64,000 bases of DNA, from contig RBZT01000743.1 in the NCBI GenBank assembly GCA_003693705.1, forward strand, positions 54,901 to 118,900, written 5' to 3'. Below, piece after piece: positions 36,441 to 47,296 of the stretch (positions are counted from its first letter, which is position 1; every line of letters starts with the position of its first letter). Source of the DNA: Polymyxa betae. Its lineage: Eukaryota; Endomyxa; Phytomyxea; Plasmodiophorida; Plasmodiophoridae. A model generated the notes under the pieces. The model worked only from the letters and a program-made list of their open reading frames with translations. It did no database searches and had not been told where the DNA came from. Made by a program: the position numbers and the translations under genes.

Positions 36441-36789
36441 TTCAGAGACGAAACGTCCCAGACGCCACGCTACAGAGACTGGCTGGGGGCGGCGACTCTG
36501 TGACGTCACCTGATTACAGTGAGACAAGTGACCAGCAGCGTGACGATGCACAACTGTACTGAGCAGGCCTGTTGCCGCGGCGCAGCCAACTGCAGTGCTG
36601 CACTTAATCGAGGGGTGTAGCCAGAGGCCGCAGCCACGTTTGACACATGCCGTGCGTACCCATCTGGCCGTCTAGCCCCATGTGCCATGCACGTTCCCGG
36701 GCCTCCCGTACCACAACAGTTACCTTTCACTCGTGATGTACGTCCGGTAACGGTAGCCCAGTGCCCACTCCGTTACTGATTCGCCTTAG

Positions 36790-37863
36790 TTGATGGTCGT
36801 GCAACATCAGACGGCGCCGACCGACCCGGTGCCACGCTACGAACCTGAGGCGCGAGCGGCGGCCGACACCGAAGTCCTCATTCGACAGATCGGAAAGTCT
36901 GTTAGCCCAGGCGAAGTTTGCGCTCTGCAGACACTCGGAGCATTGTCCGCACGCGAGTCGTCCGCCTCGCGCGAGATGGAGCAAAACGCCGGTGCTGCTT
37001 TCAGCCCGGTCAGACGTCGGCCATCGCCGGACGGCCCCCGTCCGAGTGTCGTGGAAGGCGCCCGGGTGGTACCGCCGCCGGTACCGGCCGAGGGCCCTTG
37101 CCCCAAGGACGATTATGAAGAGCCAATCCCATTTGCTGCCAATGGACCACCATCGGTTGAGATTCAGCAATGCTATGCAGGAAGTCCGGTCTGTCAGCCG
37201 ACCCAGAACGGCAGGCTATTTGTATGCAAGATGTGCCTGAAAATGTGGCGGACAGCCTCGGCATTGAGAATGCATCAGCAAGAGGCACATGGTAGTGAAC
37301 TACCCTATCAATGTCATGTCTGTAATAAGAGATTCTTCTGGAGTGGCTCTCTATCACGTCATTTAAGGATTCACAGTGGATCTAAACCTTACGGTTGTTC
37401 CACATGTGGGAAATGCTTCACTCGTAAGAATCCCCTTGAAAATCCTCTGAATCGCTGTTCTCAACTGTTCGTAGAAAGTGGCACGCTGCAACGACACACG
37501 AGAACACATACAGGAGAGAAACCCTACGAATGCCAATTATGCTGGCGGAAATTCAGCACAAATTCGAATCTATCACAGCACATGAAAACTCACAGGAAAA
37601 ATGGTGACTTCGTCCAGCGCTCACAAATGTCAGAAAACTATCCAGGCAATAATCTGCCTGCCAGGACTCAAGCCATTCCATATACACCGAAACCGATTCA
37701 GTCTGTGATGGCGATCTCTCCAGTTCCAATCCAGAACGCTATAGCTGAACAGCCTGGCGTCAGGTATTCGACCACACCTATATATAAAAGCTTCCACAAT
37801 CCTGTAAAGATTCACAGTTCTGTCAAGAACCGTGCGCCTGTAAAAACCTTCATAATATTATAA
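36790..37863 (+). CDS. C2H2 zinc-finger protein (four fingers)
   Basis: A nuclear DNA-binding protein. After a Pro/Glu-rich N-terminus come four C2H2 fingers: CKMCLKMW...H-H, CHVCNKRFFWSGSLSRHLRIH, CSTCGKCFT...LQRHTRTH and CQLCWRKFSTNSNLSQHMKTH. They are joined by GSKPYGC and TGEKPYEC linkers, typical of sequence-specific regulators. The third finger is broken by 17 extra residues. These are exactly a 51-nt GT-AG intron (37424-37474) with no stop codon. Removing it restores C-x2-C-x12-H-x3-H. The C-terminal 90 residues are polar and basic. The start at 36790 is the first ATG; upstream exons are possible. Confidence 0.85.
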   Translation: MMVVQHQTAPTDPVPRYEPEARAAADTEVLIRQIGKSVSPGEVCALQTLGALSARESSASREMEQNAGAAFSPVRRRPSPDGPRPSVVEGARVVPPPVPAEGPCPKDDYEEPIPFAANGPPSVEIQQCYAGSPVCQPTQNGRLFVCKMCLKMWRTASALRMHQQEAHGSELPYQCHVCNKRFFWSGSLSRHLRIHSGSKPYGCSTCGKCFTRKNPLENPLNRCSQLFVESGTLQRHTRTHTGEKPYECQLCWRKFSTNSNLSQHMKTHRKNGDFVQRSQMSENYPGNNLPARTQAIPYTPKPIQSVMAISPVPIQNAIAEQPGVRYSTTPIYKSFHNPVKIHSSVKNRAPVKTFIIL

Positions 37864-37935
37864 ATTTAAATATTTTATTATTCGCTTTCAATTCGGGTTT
37901 CGTTTGCCGAGAGAAAGGCGTTCGGCATGATAGAT

Positions 37936-38757
37936 TCAAACCGAAGCTGCTGTCTCCTTTTGAGTGGCATCATAGTCCCAGTCAATATGCGCTAATGCTG
38001 CTCGTCCAGCATCATTGACAGCAGCTGCATTGGCGCCATGTTTTAGTAACAACTTCAGAGTAGCTGCACAGCTGCATTCAGTTAGCAACCCCAAACGACA
38101 ATGTTACGATGTGATCGAGCTCACCTGGATGATTCGGTACAATCGCGCTGGATCCGATGCAGAGGACCGTCACCATGGTTATCAACCAGATTCGGATCAG
38201 CCCCATGACGTAGCAATGCTTCCACAGAATTCGGACGATCCCAATCTACGGCCCAATGTAAAGCCTGGAGAAGGGTCTCAGCTACAACGATCGAACGAAT
38301 AACAGCAATACCGATTCTCTATTATGATTAATAGAATTAGGGTTTACACCAGCGTTCAGTAGGATCTCAATAATATCACTTCCGTGCTCAGGCGAATAAA
38401 CAGCCCAGTGCAGCGCGGTCGTGCCGGCCCTGTTCGTAATGGCCGGGTCGGTGCGACGATCGATTAGATACCGACAAACGTCGACCTGTCCGGCTTTAGC
38501 AGCCCACTACGAAACAGATTAAGAATATTGCAGAGAACGTCTGGAAGGTTTACGTGAAGAAGAGTGTTGCCATGATCGTCACGAACATCATCCAATGTGG
38601 TCTCAACAGATCGCCGGTCAAGCTCAGCGAGGCGCCCATGAACAGCGGCTTTAATCAATGGATTCGGTGGCGATGGGGCTGGCATCAATAATGCCACGAC
38701 TACGACGATTAAAGGCAGGGCCGCCAGAGCTCCACCCCATGCCGAAGATGTTATCAT
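37936..38757 (-). CDS. Ankyrin-repeat protein with N-terminal signal anchor
   Basis: The N-terminus MITSSAWGGALAALPLIVVVVALL is a signal anchor or signal peptide. Joined exons then give ankyrin repeats: GNTLLH|WAAKAGQVDVCRYLI, AGTTALHWAVYSPEHGSDIIEILLNAG, ALHWAVDWDRPNSVEALLRHGADPN, HGDGPLH and AATLKLLLKHGANAAAVNDAGRAAL. Three GT-AG introns of 45-60 nt lie near 38510, 38270 and 38070. The protein ends KETAASV. The combination suggests a membrane-attached or secreted binding scaffold. No catalytic domain is present. Repeat identity is certain; partner and site are not. Confidence 0.75.
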
Positions 38758-38987
38758 ACAGAATCGTTGATTAAATTAACAACTCCGCTAAGCTCATTTA
38801 ACTACGAGACCACACTCGTTTACCTTTAACAGCTTTCTGAACTCAATATTTCGAGCGACACAAAAAGTTTCTGATCTGAAAGCAAAGCCGCCTGAATACC
38901 TCTCAGAAATGTATTCACCCAAACAGGCGGTTTTCGTTCATCATCGGGCTGTGTCTGAGAAATTACCACAGAAAAGTCCCCAGATGA

Positions 38988-39975
38988 ATGAATCTATTTT
39001 ATGAACTGATACAGTACCATAATAATTTGTATTTTGTTGAAAGAAAAGGCCCATCTATCAGGTCGGTACCCAATATTGGTTCATTTCGAGTGAGGTGGTT
39101 GCTCGGGTACGGACGTCGCCTCTGTGGCTGCCCTGATCTGCTGATGGGCTGGCTCGACCTCAATGTCCTCGTTCTAGTCTCTGCTGTCGTGTTCACATCG
39201 CCACAGCTACGATCCATAAACAGGGCTCTGCGCCTGCAAATAGCCAATTATGGTGGATATGCTGAATTCGTCGTGTCTCTTTCATTGAATGTGTGTGTTA
39301 GTCGACCCTAGTTTGCTATTTTATATCATTGTCATCTATTCGGTGCTGAAATTTATATTTTCGTTCTCTGGAGAAACGTTCGTTACGACAGGTCTGTATG
39401 GAATCGATTCGAATCGGGTAATTTCTGAGGGAATTTGTAGTCGCTCTGCTGGTTTTCTATAATTTCGATAAAGTTACGCATGAAGCAAATCGGCTGAACG
39501 AACAGAATTTGGCGCTTGAGCGCGCTTTAAATCAGAACAAGGCTGCGTATCTGGCGTTGCTTGATGAGAAAAACGAATTAACGGCACAGTTAAGGAAATC
39601 CAAGCATGAATCTGCATCGAGAAGGTATTTCATAATAGAGATAGTTGGGATGGTGACGAGAAAACAAATTAGTTGATTTCGATCATCATTCTCAAAAGGC
39701 TGAATCTCTGATTGTTGGTTGCAGGAGTTTGATTGGGTCAGATCTGTCTAAGCAGCTCCTATCGGCGCAAGTAGAGCTACAACATATGAAAGATCGATGT
39801 GCAGCCTTGGAGAAGCAAACCGAAATCAGTCGAAGTGAACTGATGAGGTTGCAGCAAGAGAAGGACACACTTCGTAGCCAGTTGAAAAGCTTCGAAGTAT
39901 GTCATATTTTCATATAATTTGCTCAGTGTATAATATTCGTCTTTGCAGACCATTTTCGGGAAGAAAGTCAACTGA
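38988..39975 (+). CDS. BAP31/BAP29-like ER membrane protein (probable)
   Basis: A membrane segment (WLDLNVLVLVSAVVFTS) followed by SINRALRLQ resembles the third membrane helix and cytosolic start of B-cell receptor-associated protein 31. Later exons give a long coiled coil: DKVTHEANRLNEQNLALERALNQNK, DEKNELTAQLRK and LQHMKDRCAALEKQTEISRSELMRLQQEKDTLRSQLKSFE. The last exon (after the intron at 39898-39948) adds TIFGKKVN and a stop, a dilysine KKxx ER-retrieval signal as in BAP31. The expected first two membrane helices are not clear, so the start and several exon borders are uncertain. Confidence 0.5.
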
Positions 39976-40171
39976 TGTGTTTTCGCTAAAGTCAATAATT
40001 TACCTATTGTGGTTAACAAATGCCTTTTTCGGTTTAAGATACATTCGTGATAAATTGTGCCTCCAACGAAGATCTTACTGCATTGGGTTTCAGTCATTTC
40101 AATGTCTATTAATAACTTGCCGCCTAGACCCATGACGCTGTTTGCTTGACTGCAACGGACAGTTTATCTTG

Positions 40172-40191
40172 AGGGTTTTAGGGTTAGGGTT
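40172..40191. repeat. Telomere-like repeat
   Basis: AGGGTTTTAGGGTTAGGGT: two to three units in the gap between the BAP31-like gene and the M28B peptidase gene. Confidence 0.65.
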
Positions 40192-40249
40192 GACTGTAGT
40201 TTATGTTGCACTTTGGCTGCCTCACCTCCGACTTCCATTTCATTAAGCA

Positions 40250-42944
40250 ATGATACCTCATTCTATCTATCATCAGCCATTATTAAACAAGCCTGCTAAC
40301 AGACCTAATATCACCATCAATGTCGTCGTCGTAGTCGTCACATTCACGGCCAGCGTCTTGCTGCTGGCCGCTCTCAAGTTCAACACCATGCAGGAAGCGT
40401 TGGATGTAGATTCGCCGCCAGACTGGATTCAAAGAATCATGGAGATCCCAACAGCGAACCGCTCCAGGCTGCAGATGCATACGCTGACGAGAAGGCAATC
40501 ATTAGCTGGATCTTCCGGCGATTTCCGCTTGGTAATGTTTCATTCACATAGAGTGCTCTAAGTATCTCCAGGCACAATATGTAGCCGAGCAGTTTCGAGA
40601 ATTCGGTGTGCCGAGAATTGACGTTCACGAATATAGTAATACGATCTAAAAGCATCGTTTCTGCTCCACCTTATATCTCCATCAGATGTGCTACTATCGA
40701 GCCCAATTTCATGTTCTTTGTCAATGACGTCAAGTAATGGCTCTTTGCATCAATTCACTCTGGAAGAGCCAGAAATTCGATCTGCCGATGCTGTCGACCG
40801 TTCTGCGATCAACCCATATATCGCCTATTCTGCCTCAAAGAAAGTCAATTCAACCGTTATCTACCTTAATTACGGTCGCAAAGAGGACTTCGAAGAGCTA
40901 GATCGTAGCGGCGTTAACCTTACGGGCCACATCGGAATCGCTCGATATGGCAAAATCTTTAGAGGACTGAAAAGTGGGTCGAAGCCTTTTCAGTTCGATT
41001 TTTCACTAACGTCAAAATTCTATCAATACAGCCATGCTGGCCCAGGAGTATGGCATGATTGGACTGATCATCTATTCGGATCCGGCCAATGATGGCGATA
41101 AAAGGGGAGATGTTTACCCAGATGGAAAATGGCGTCCACCAGAATCGATTCAGGTTTGATAGAAGGCGAAAGTTGCTGAAGGCGTTGCCGACGGATTGAT
41201 TGATTTCAGGGCGGAAGTTCGATGTTTATTTCGTTGTTTTCGGGCGATCCATTGACACCTGGTGTTGGCGCTATTCCAAGTCTCGATCCATCTCAGAAGA
41301 AGTACACACCAGAGAACTCGCCTGTTTTGCCTAAGATCCCTGTTTTAGTAGAGGCTTTAAATACATGTTCCCAAGAATCTTCGTAATGTTTTTATAGGCG
41401 ATCGGATATGGAAATGCTCACGAAATTCTGAAATTAATGGGGGGCCCGAAAGCTTCAGAAAAGTGGCAAGGTGGCTTACCTCTGACATATCATATCGGAC
41501 CCGGACCCTTTGTTGAAATGGACGTTCAAATGGACCAAAGCTTAAAATCAATTTTCAACGTCGTTGGAACCTTTGATGGTGGCCTCGAAATCTGAAGGCC
41601 ATTCTTTCATATTCATCTGAAATGATGCACAGGATGTGTTCAACCAGATCGAAGAGTATTGATAGGGAACCATCGCGACGCGTGGGTGTTTGGCGCTGTC
41701 GATCCACATTCTGGCACCGCCAGCTTATTGGAATCTGCCCGCGCTTTCGCTCAGATTTATAAGGAAGGGTTTGCTGAAGTTCAAACGAATCCCTCAGCGT
41801 CTGACTGTGTTGTAGCTGGAGACCAAAGCGAACACTTCAGATTTGCTCGTGGGATGCTGAAGAATTTGGACTGGTGGGATCGTCTGAGTTCGTCGAGCAA
41901 TTCGCCCGGCTCCTTCAGGACCAAGCAGTCGCCTATTTGAACGTGTAGATTGTTTTGTTGAGAATTTGTAACCATTATCAAAGCGATTGATAGCGATGAA
42001 GGTGTCAGTGGAGGCGACTTTTTTCGTATAATGTCAAGTCCTTCTATGAGCAGTATCGTACAGAATGTAACCAAGCTTATCAGGTTTCCCAATTCCGACA
42101 AAAGGTTGAAGCCGCCTAGTTTTGACTCATAGTGTCTGACATGATTAGCGTTTATGATTTATGGATGAATAACAGCAACTGCACGGTCGATCCTGTAGGT
42201 TCTGGATCCGATTATAGCGGCTTTATTCAGTATCTAGGCATCTCCTCTCTTGATCTCCGTATCGTCATGGTTTTATTGTACTGGTTAAGAATTTGATAGA
42301 CCTGTAGGATTTTCAAGTAAAGAGGGGCCATATGGTGTTTATCATTCAAAGTACGATGATGCCATATGGTACGAGAGATTTGCCGATCCCGATTATGCCA
42401 CGAGCATTACACTGACCAGGCTTTGGACCGTTCTCTCAATGGCTTTCACCGATTCTGGTATCTCATTGCAGTCGACTTCTTGGTCGTTGTTAAATCTCTG
42501 GTAGGACTGGTACCGCTGCGAATAACACCTTATGCGATGGCGTTAAAATCCTATGTCGAGAAACTGAAACGGGATATCGTCGATCCCGCTTCTCTGAAAA
42601 GCGTTGATGATGCAGTGTGTCAATTCCTGAATGCAGCAAAAACTATAGATTTGGAGGCGGATTCGTTGGCGTCAACCAATGATCCTAAAGCAGTTGCTGA
42701 TTTAAATGACAGACTTGCACTTGTGGAACGAAAGTTTTTGATGAATGAGGCTTTGCCTGGTCGCCAAGAAATGTATTATCGTCATTCTATCTATGCTCCA
42801 GGATTGTATGAGGGATATGGGGCGTCCGTTCTGCCTGGTCTTAAGTATGCTGTTGATTCGGGAAATTCAACTTTGTTTCAGCAACAGTCTGAAATTCTAA
42901 AAGACTGCATTTTCAATGCATCCAGTTTTCTTAAGGGGAATTAA
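40250..42944 (+). CDS. Glutamate carboxypeptidase II-like M28B metallopeptidase
   Basis: Type II membrane peptidase of the NAALADase/PSMA/transferrin-receptor family, with a zinc catalytic domain facing outside. The N-terminus has one anchor ([22 protein letters not shown]). Exons then give [33 protein letters not shown] with [15 protein letters not shown] (PA domain), then [17 protein letters not shown] (zinc His and Asp) and [27 protein letters not shown] (catalytic Glu pair, joined across a 48-nt intron). [28 protein letters not shown] (second zinc His) and the C-terminal dimerisation helix ending SSFLKGN follow. All catalytic residues I can check are present. Exon borders between 41090 and 42400 are approximate. 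Confidence 0.85.
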
Positions 42945-42990
42945 GAATTTTATACAATCGAAATTTATGGTTGGTAGCTGTTCTGTGGTC

Positions 42991-44223
42991 TCATTGCAAA
43001 ACAAGCACACGTAATACGTGGTCTGGATTTACGCCTCCCAAAATAATATATAGACTCCAACACTGGGCAATTGTATAGGCCCGGATTCCTATAAGTATTA
43101 CCAAGACCACAATTGGTCCAGTCGTAACATCTGCATTTTCGAAAACAGCGTAGAGAACCATAAAGAAAATGATTAACATCGACATTTCCACCATCATGAA
43201 CTATGCTCAGATTTTAGAAACCGCAAAAACAAATTAACTTCAAAATTCGCACCAAAAGAATTGACTCTCGTCTTAACGTCCGGGCACCCTGAAATCCCAT
43301 CAATCCCAATAATGCCAGAATCAGCCACCACTAAAGGACACAATGAAACCACGTAAGATTTATATGCACACGAACCGGAGTGACAATGAGTGCGAATGAA
43401 AATGACGTTATTATTGATACAGATGCCTAAATAAGCATGACGGGAAGCTTTGTCATGAGACAAGATAAATCTAACCATTAACATAACGCTCCTTCTAAGC
43501 AGTTTAATTCTCTCTACCGATACAAAGCGAGTGCTTTCCGGCTGAATATTCGGGCCCGCAGCAGGCTTCGCAAAGTGAACATGGTAACAATGGCAGGTTG
43601 CCCAATATGAAGATTACCCGGGCTGGCCCATGTTCAGATAAATTACCGACGTGGAGTCTGACTTCAGCAACACGTGTCGCGATGGTGCCATCCAGGGCTG
43701 GAAACCTCTAAAGCATCCCATAAGATGCAGTAGAATACATTACATTTGGGAGAACCTCAGCAGAATCATTCACTGGATAAAACGAGTCAGTTGTCATGGG
43801 AATAACCCCAGAAGCAGCAGGATTATTACTTGATGGAGGTACCTAAACGATAGCCTCAACATAATGATTGCTAAAAACATATCCTCACTTTCCGTACAAC
43901 CATGTGTAATGTGGATTTTCCATCATGAATTCCAAGACGTGAAAGGGTATCATTGTCGTCAAGTTCAGTTCCATTATATATTAAACGTTGGAGGCTGTGA
44001 ATAATTCCATGTTTGGATTCGATCAGCACCTAAACAAGTCAGTCGAAGGCGCGAAGATTTGCAATTAAACCTTCAAATTTCCGATCGACTCGTCTGGAGA
44101 AACATTATCGACAGCGAGGTCAGGGTTGTTGACGAGTTTTAAAGTTAGCTTAATTAGTGGTTTTGGAGCGGATGACAATGATGTTTGAGTGGAAATGTCC
44201 CCAGATTGATCGCTAGAACGCAT
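42991..44223 (-). CDS. Ubiquitin-like domain protein with C-terminal membrane segments
   Basis: The start MRSSDQSGDISTQ (44223) is followed by a ubiquitin-like fold: LIKLTLKLVNNPDLAVDNVSP and DESIGNLK. A GT-AG intron near 44030-44070 leads to VLIESKHGIIHSLQRLIYNGTELDDNDTLSRLGIHDGKSTLHMVV. A polar linker (VPPSSNNPAASGVIP) and further exons lead to a C-terminal region with two hydrophobic stretches (MSMLIIFFMVLYAVF, GPIVVLVILIGIRAYTI). A UBL plus tail membrane helices is the plan of TMUB, HERPUD and Dsc proteins in ER quality control. Exons between 43200 and 43650 are unclear, so the assignment stops at the domain level. Confidence 0.55.
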
Positions 44224-44948
44224 AACGATAATGAATTACTATGTGCAACATTGTATGGATCGATTCCGGACTACGCCGTGACATATCTCAAAGAAACTGT
44301 GTCGATACATTCCAGAGCTACAGAGGGTCATTTTCGGCTTTGCATCAATGCGTGCAGTATGTTTCGGTTTTCTGGAATAATGTGAGATCTAGAAGCTGGA
44401 GATGTCGATCACAATAATACATGGCAATCAGGCCAGACGCAACGAAACCAGATGACATTAAAGCGAGAGAAATTCGTTGGCAGGCGACTAGAATCGATTC
44501 CAGAAAAGCCAACTTTCGTTGTACCCAATTTACAAAGCAGAACAGCAAATATTTCTGACATATTTGCAGATGAAGATGCAAGCGCTTCTTAGAAAGTGGA
44601 CGTTCGAATTCTGTCAAGGACCAGATGCGATCCTACTCGGAGACGACTCCAGCGAATCCGACGAGCTATCCTTCCGTAGTTGGGTCTCCAATGAAACCGA
44701 CACCGGGTCAGTGAAGCAATCGCTTATCCACAGCCAAGGCAGTGATGGGCCAGGGTTCCGATGCCGAGCGGCGAACAGAACAACTGTATTTTAATATGTT
44801 CTAATGAAATATCAAATGTGTTTAAAGACGAATGGAAAACCCTAATGACAGACGAAGGTAACAAAATTCCAGTTGGGCGAGAGGTTGCGTCATCGCTTTT
44901 TGTTTTTGGGAGAGTGTCATTTGTGCTTTCGTCGTGGTTGGAGACATC
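44224..44948 (+). CDS. Possible polar/disordered protein, unresolved
   Basis: Between two recognised genes a plus-strand frame (about 44380-44580) reads NNTWQSGQTQRNQMTLKREK and SIPEKPTFVVPNLQSRTANI followed by SDIFADEDASAS. This looks like unstructured coding sequence. A further frame (44519-44794) is rich in Ser, Asp and Glu (GDDSSESDELSFRSW). A minus-strand frame (44345-44617) has a weak membrane segment. I cannot join any of them into a convincing gene. It is low confidence and may be untranslated or promoter sequence of VPS45. Confidence 0.2.
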
Positions 44949-47145
44949 ATGAGCCTTACCGATGCCGTCAGCGATTATATCAGACGGATGCTGACGATAG
45001 CATCCGTAAAGGGCATGAAGTCACTGATCCTGGACGATCATACTGTAATCAATATGACCTGATTGCGGTAGAAAGCGCTTATGTGTCGAATAGAGCGGGG
45101 TCGTAGGCCTCGTGTTTTCACATTCGGCAATTCTCGAACAGCAAGTATTTTTGGTCGAGAGAATCGATGCCAAGGTTGGGCAAAATTTGTCTCATCTAAA
45201 GGCAATCGTGTTTGTGCGGCCGACCTCAGCAAATCTTCTGCTGTTAAAAGCTATGCTGAAAAATCCTCAGTATCAAGAATTTCATTTATGTAATACTTCT
45301 TTCAGTTTATTCTTCGTTCATGCTAACTTGATGAAAGTTTTCAGTAACATTGTCCCAAGAGAAATGCTGCGAGATCTTGCCGAATCCGATGCATTTGAAC
45401 TTGTGAAACAAGTACCATATAGGTTTTATTCAAGAAAACTAGCTTATTTCTGCCAAATTAGGTTCAGGAGTTCTATGCCGATTATTTTGCCATATCAAAT
45501 TTCCTGTTCTCTCTGAATATCCCGAATACTTTCAGCCTTTTTGGGGGCAGCTGGGGGGAATCCGACCAAATTAAATTCGCTCAACTCTGTGATGGTCTTT
45601 TATCGTTATCACTCTCTCTGAAAACAAGACCAATTGTTAGATTTCAAAGTCAGTATACTGTGTTTTCAATCCCTGATCCTGACGTTGTGGACGACAGGTT
45701 CATCCCAGCTTTGTGAAAGGATCGCTAAAAAAATCGACCAAGTCATGTCGCAACAGAGAGATTTATTCTCTTTTGGTACCGACTCTTCTTCTCGTCCCCT
45801 TTTAATCATCCTTGATCGGAGAGAAGATCCAGTGACACCATTGCTTATGCAATGGACTTACAGAGCAATGCTTCACGAAGTTATTGGAGTCCACAACAAT
45901 CGTGTATCTTTTAAGCAGGCCGATGGCACACAGAAGGTAATACTTCCCTCTCACTTGTTTCATTATATGACGTTTGGTGTTACAGGAGCTTGTCATAGGC
46001 AACGATGACAGTTTCTTTAAAGCAAGCGAGTACTTGAATTTTGGTGATCTTGGTGCCAGCGTCAAAAAATTAGTTGAAAGCTATCAGGTCAAAACGAAAT
46101 CGGAAAGGCAGCTAGAAACAATTGAGGATATGCAACGATTTGTTGAGAATTATTCCGAATTTTTGCAGGAGAGCACAACAGGTTTGTTATAACGCTCCTA
46201 TTTCCAATGCATGCGGTTTGATATTCTAATTCAGTATCAAAACACGTTGCTCTTGTATCGGAGCTATCTCATCAAGTTGAATCGCATCGCTATATGGAGC
46301 TGTCTGCTTTGCAACAGACCTTGGCGTGTGAGAACTCTCATACAAATGCAGCCAAGCAAGTCATGGACGCTATTAAAGTATGTGACAATTAGTGTTTTTC
46401 TATATGCGATACCGATTGTAATAACAGAATCCGATTCTACGAGATGAAGATAAGCTGAGAATTGTTTGTCTATATGCGTTAAGATATGAACAAGACGCTA
46501 ATGAAACCAGTGTGTACCTGTCGTTGTTACGCGAACGAGCACAAACAGAACAGGTATTCATATCACATACGGAATTACTTAGCATGCTCAAAATCACGTA
46601 GTTTAGAGCTCGTGTGGGCATTGTAAGCCAACTATTAAGATATGCTGGCAGTGCTGTTCGGACACAGGATCTATTTTCCAATAAGGATATTTTCGCGAAA
46701 GCCACCAATTTCATTGCTTCTGGAATTAAAGGGGTTGAGGTATACCCGCATCCTGTCGCGAAACAACAGTAACGCTGATTGTATGCCAGAATATTTATAC
46801 ACAACATGAAGCTCTTCTTAGAAGAACTATGGACAATATTCGAAAGCAGCGCCTCAAACCGAATCAGTTCCCGGTTTGCGGTGCTGCTAATCCACAAGCA
46901 GACCAACCTGTTCGTCAATGGTAACTACGGTAATTATGATTTCTTCGTTCTGGCTTATTGGCAATAGCTTCATATTTATTGCCGGCGGCGCTACGTACGA
47001 GGAAGCTGCGCTGGTGAATGAATACAATAACAGCAATCGCGATATTCAGTTCTATCTGGGTGCCACTACTTTCCACAATTCATCATCTTTTCTCGACGAC
47101 ATCGTTCAAGGCAGTAATCCCTCCTTCATTTTAAATGTCGCTTAA
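44949..47145 (+). CDS. VPS45: Sec1/Munc18-family protein VPS45
   Basis: Syntaxin-binding SM protein controlling SNARE fusion at endosomes and the trans-Golgi. The start MSLTDAVSDYIRRML (44949) joins through an intron (45045-45093) to SGVVGLVFSHSAILEQQVFLVERID. Later exons give HLKAIVFVRPTSANL, DLAESDAFELVKQV|QEYYADYFA, RPLLIILDRREDPVTPLLMQWTYRAMLHEVIG and YLNFGDLGASVKKLVESYQ. Next are TIEDMQRFVENYSEF, VSKHVALVSELSHQVE, GSAVRTQDLFSNKD, GIKGVENIYTQHEALL and finally GGATYEEAALVNEYN with GATTFHNSSSFLDDI. The GVENIYTQH signature and the overall fit point to VPS45, not Sly1, VPS33 or Sec1. About 12 small introns are implied. Confidence 0.93.
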
Positions 47146-47296
47146 TATATATTCTTGTCTAACTTCGCCTTGCGTTCTGGGCATGGGATTGGCGGATTAG
47201 ACGATTGGTAACAGTGGACGAGGTCCGTGACGGTGTAAACCTGTCCTCCTCCCTATCTTTTCAATCCGAATCTTCTCGCTCCATACGGCTGTAGGC

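Noticed and set aside
36335-36562. Repetitive Cys-Gly-Thr-Phe frame as a coding gene
   Set aside because: The frame comes from the 30-bp tandem repeat, and the opposite strand is equally open.
38338-38350. TTAGGGTTTACACC, telomere-like
   Set aside because: It lies in an ankyrin exon and encodes the normal GVNPN turn, so it is a chance match.
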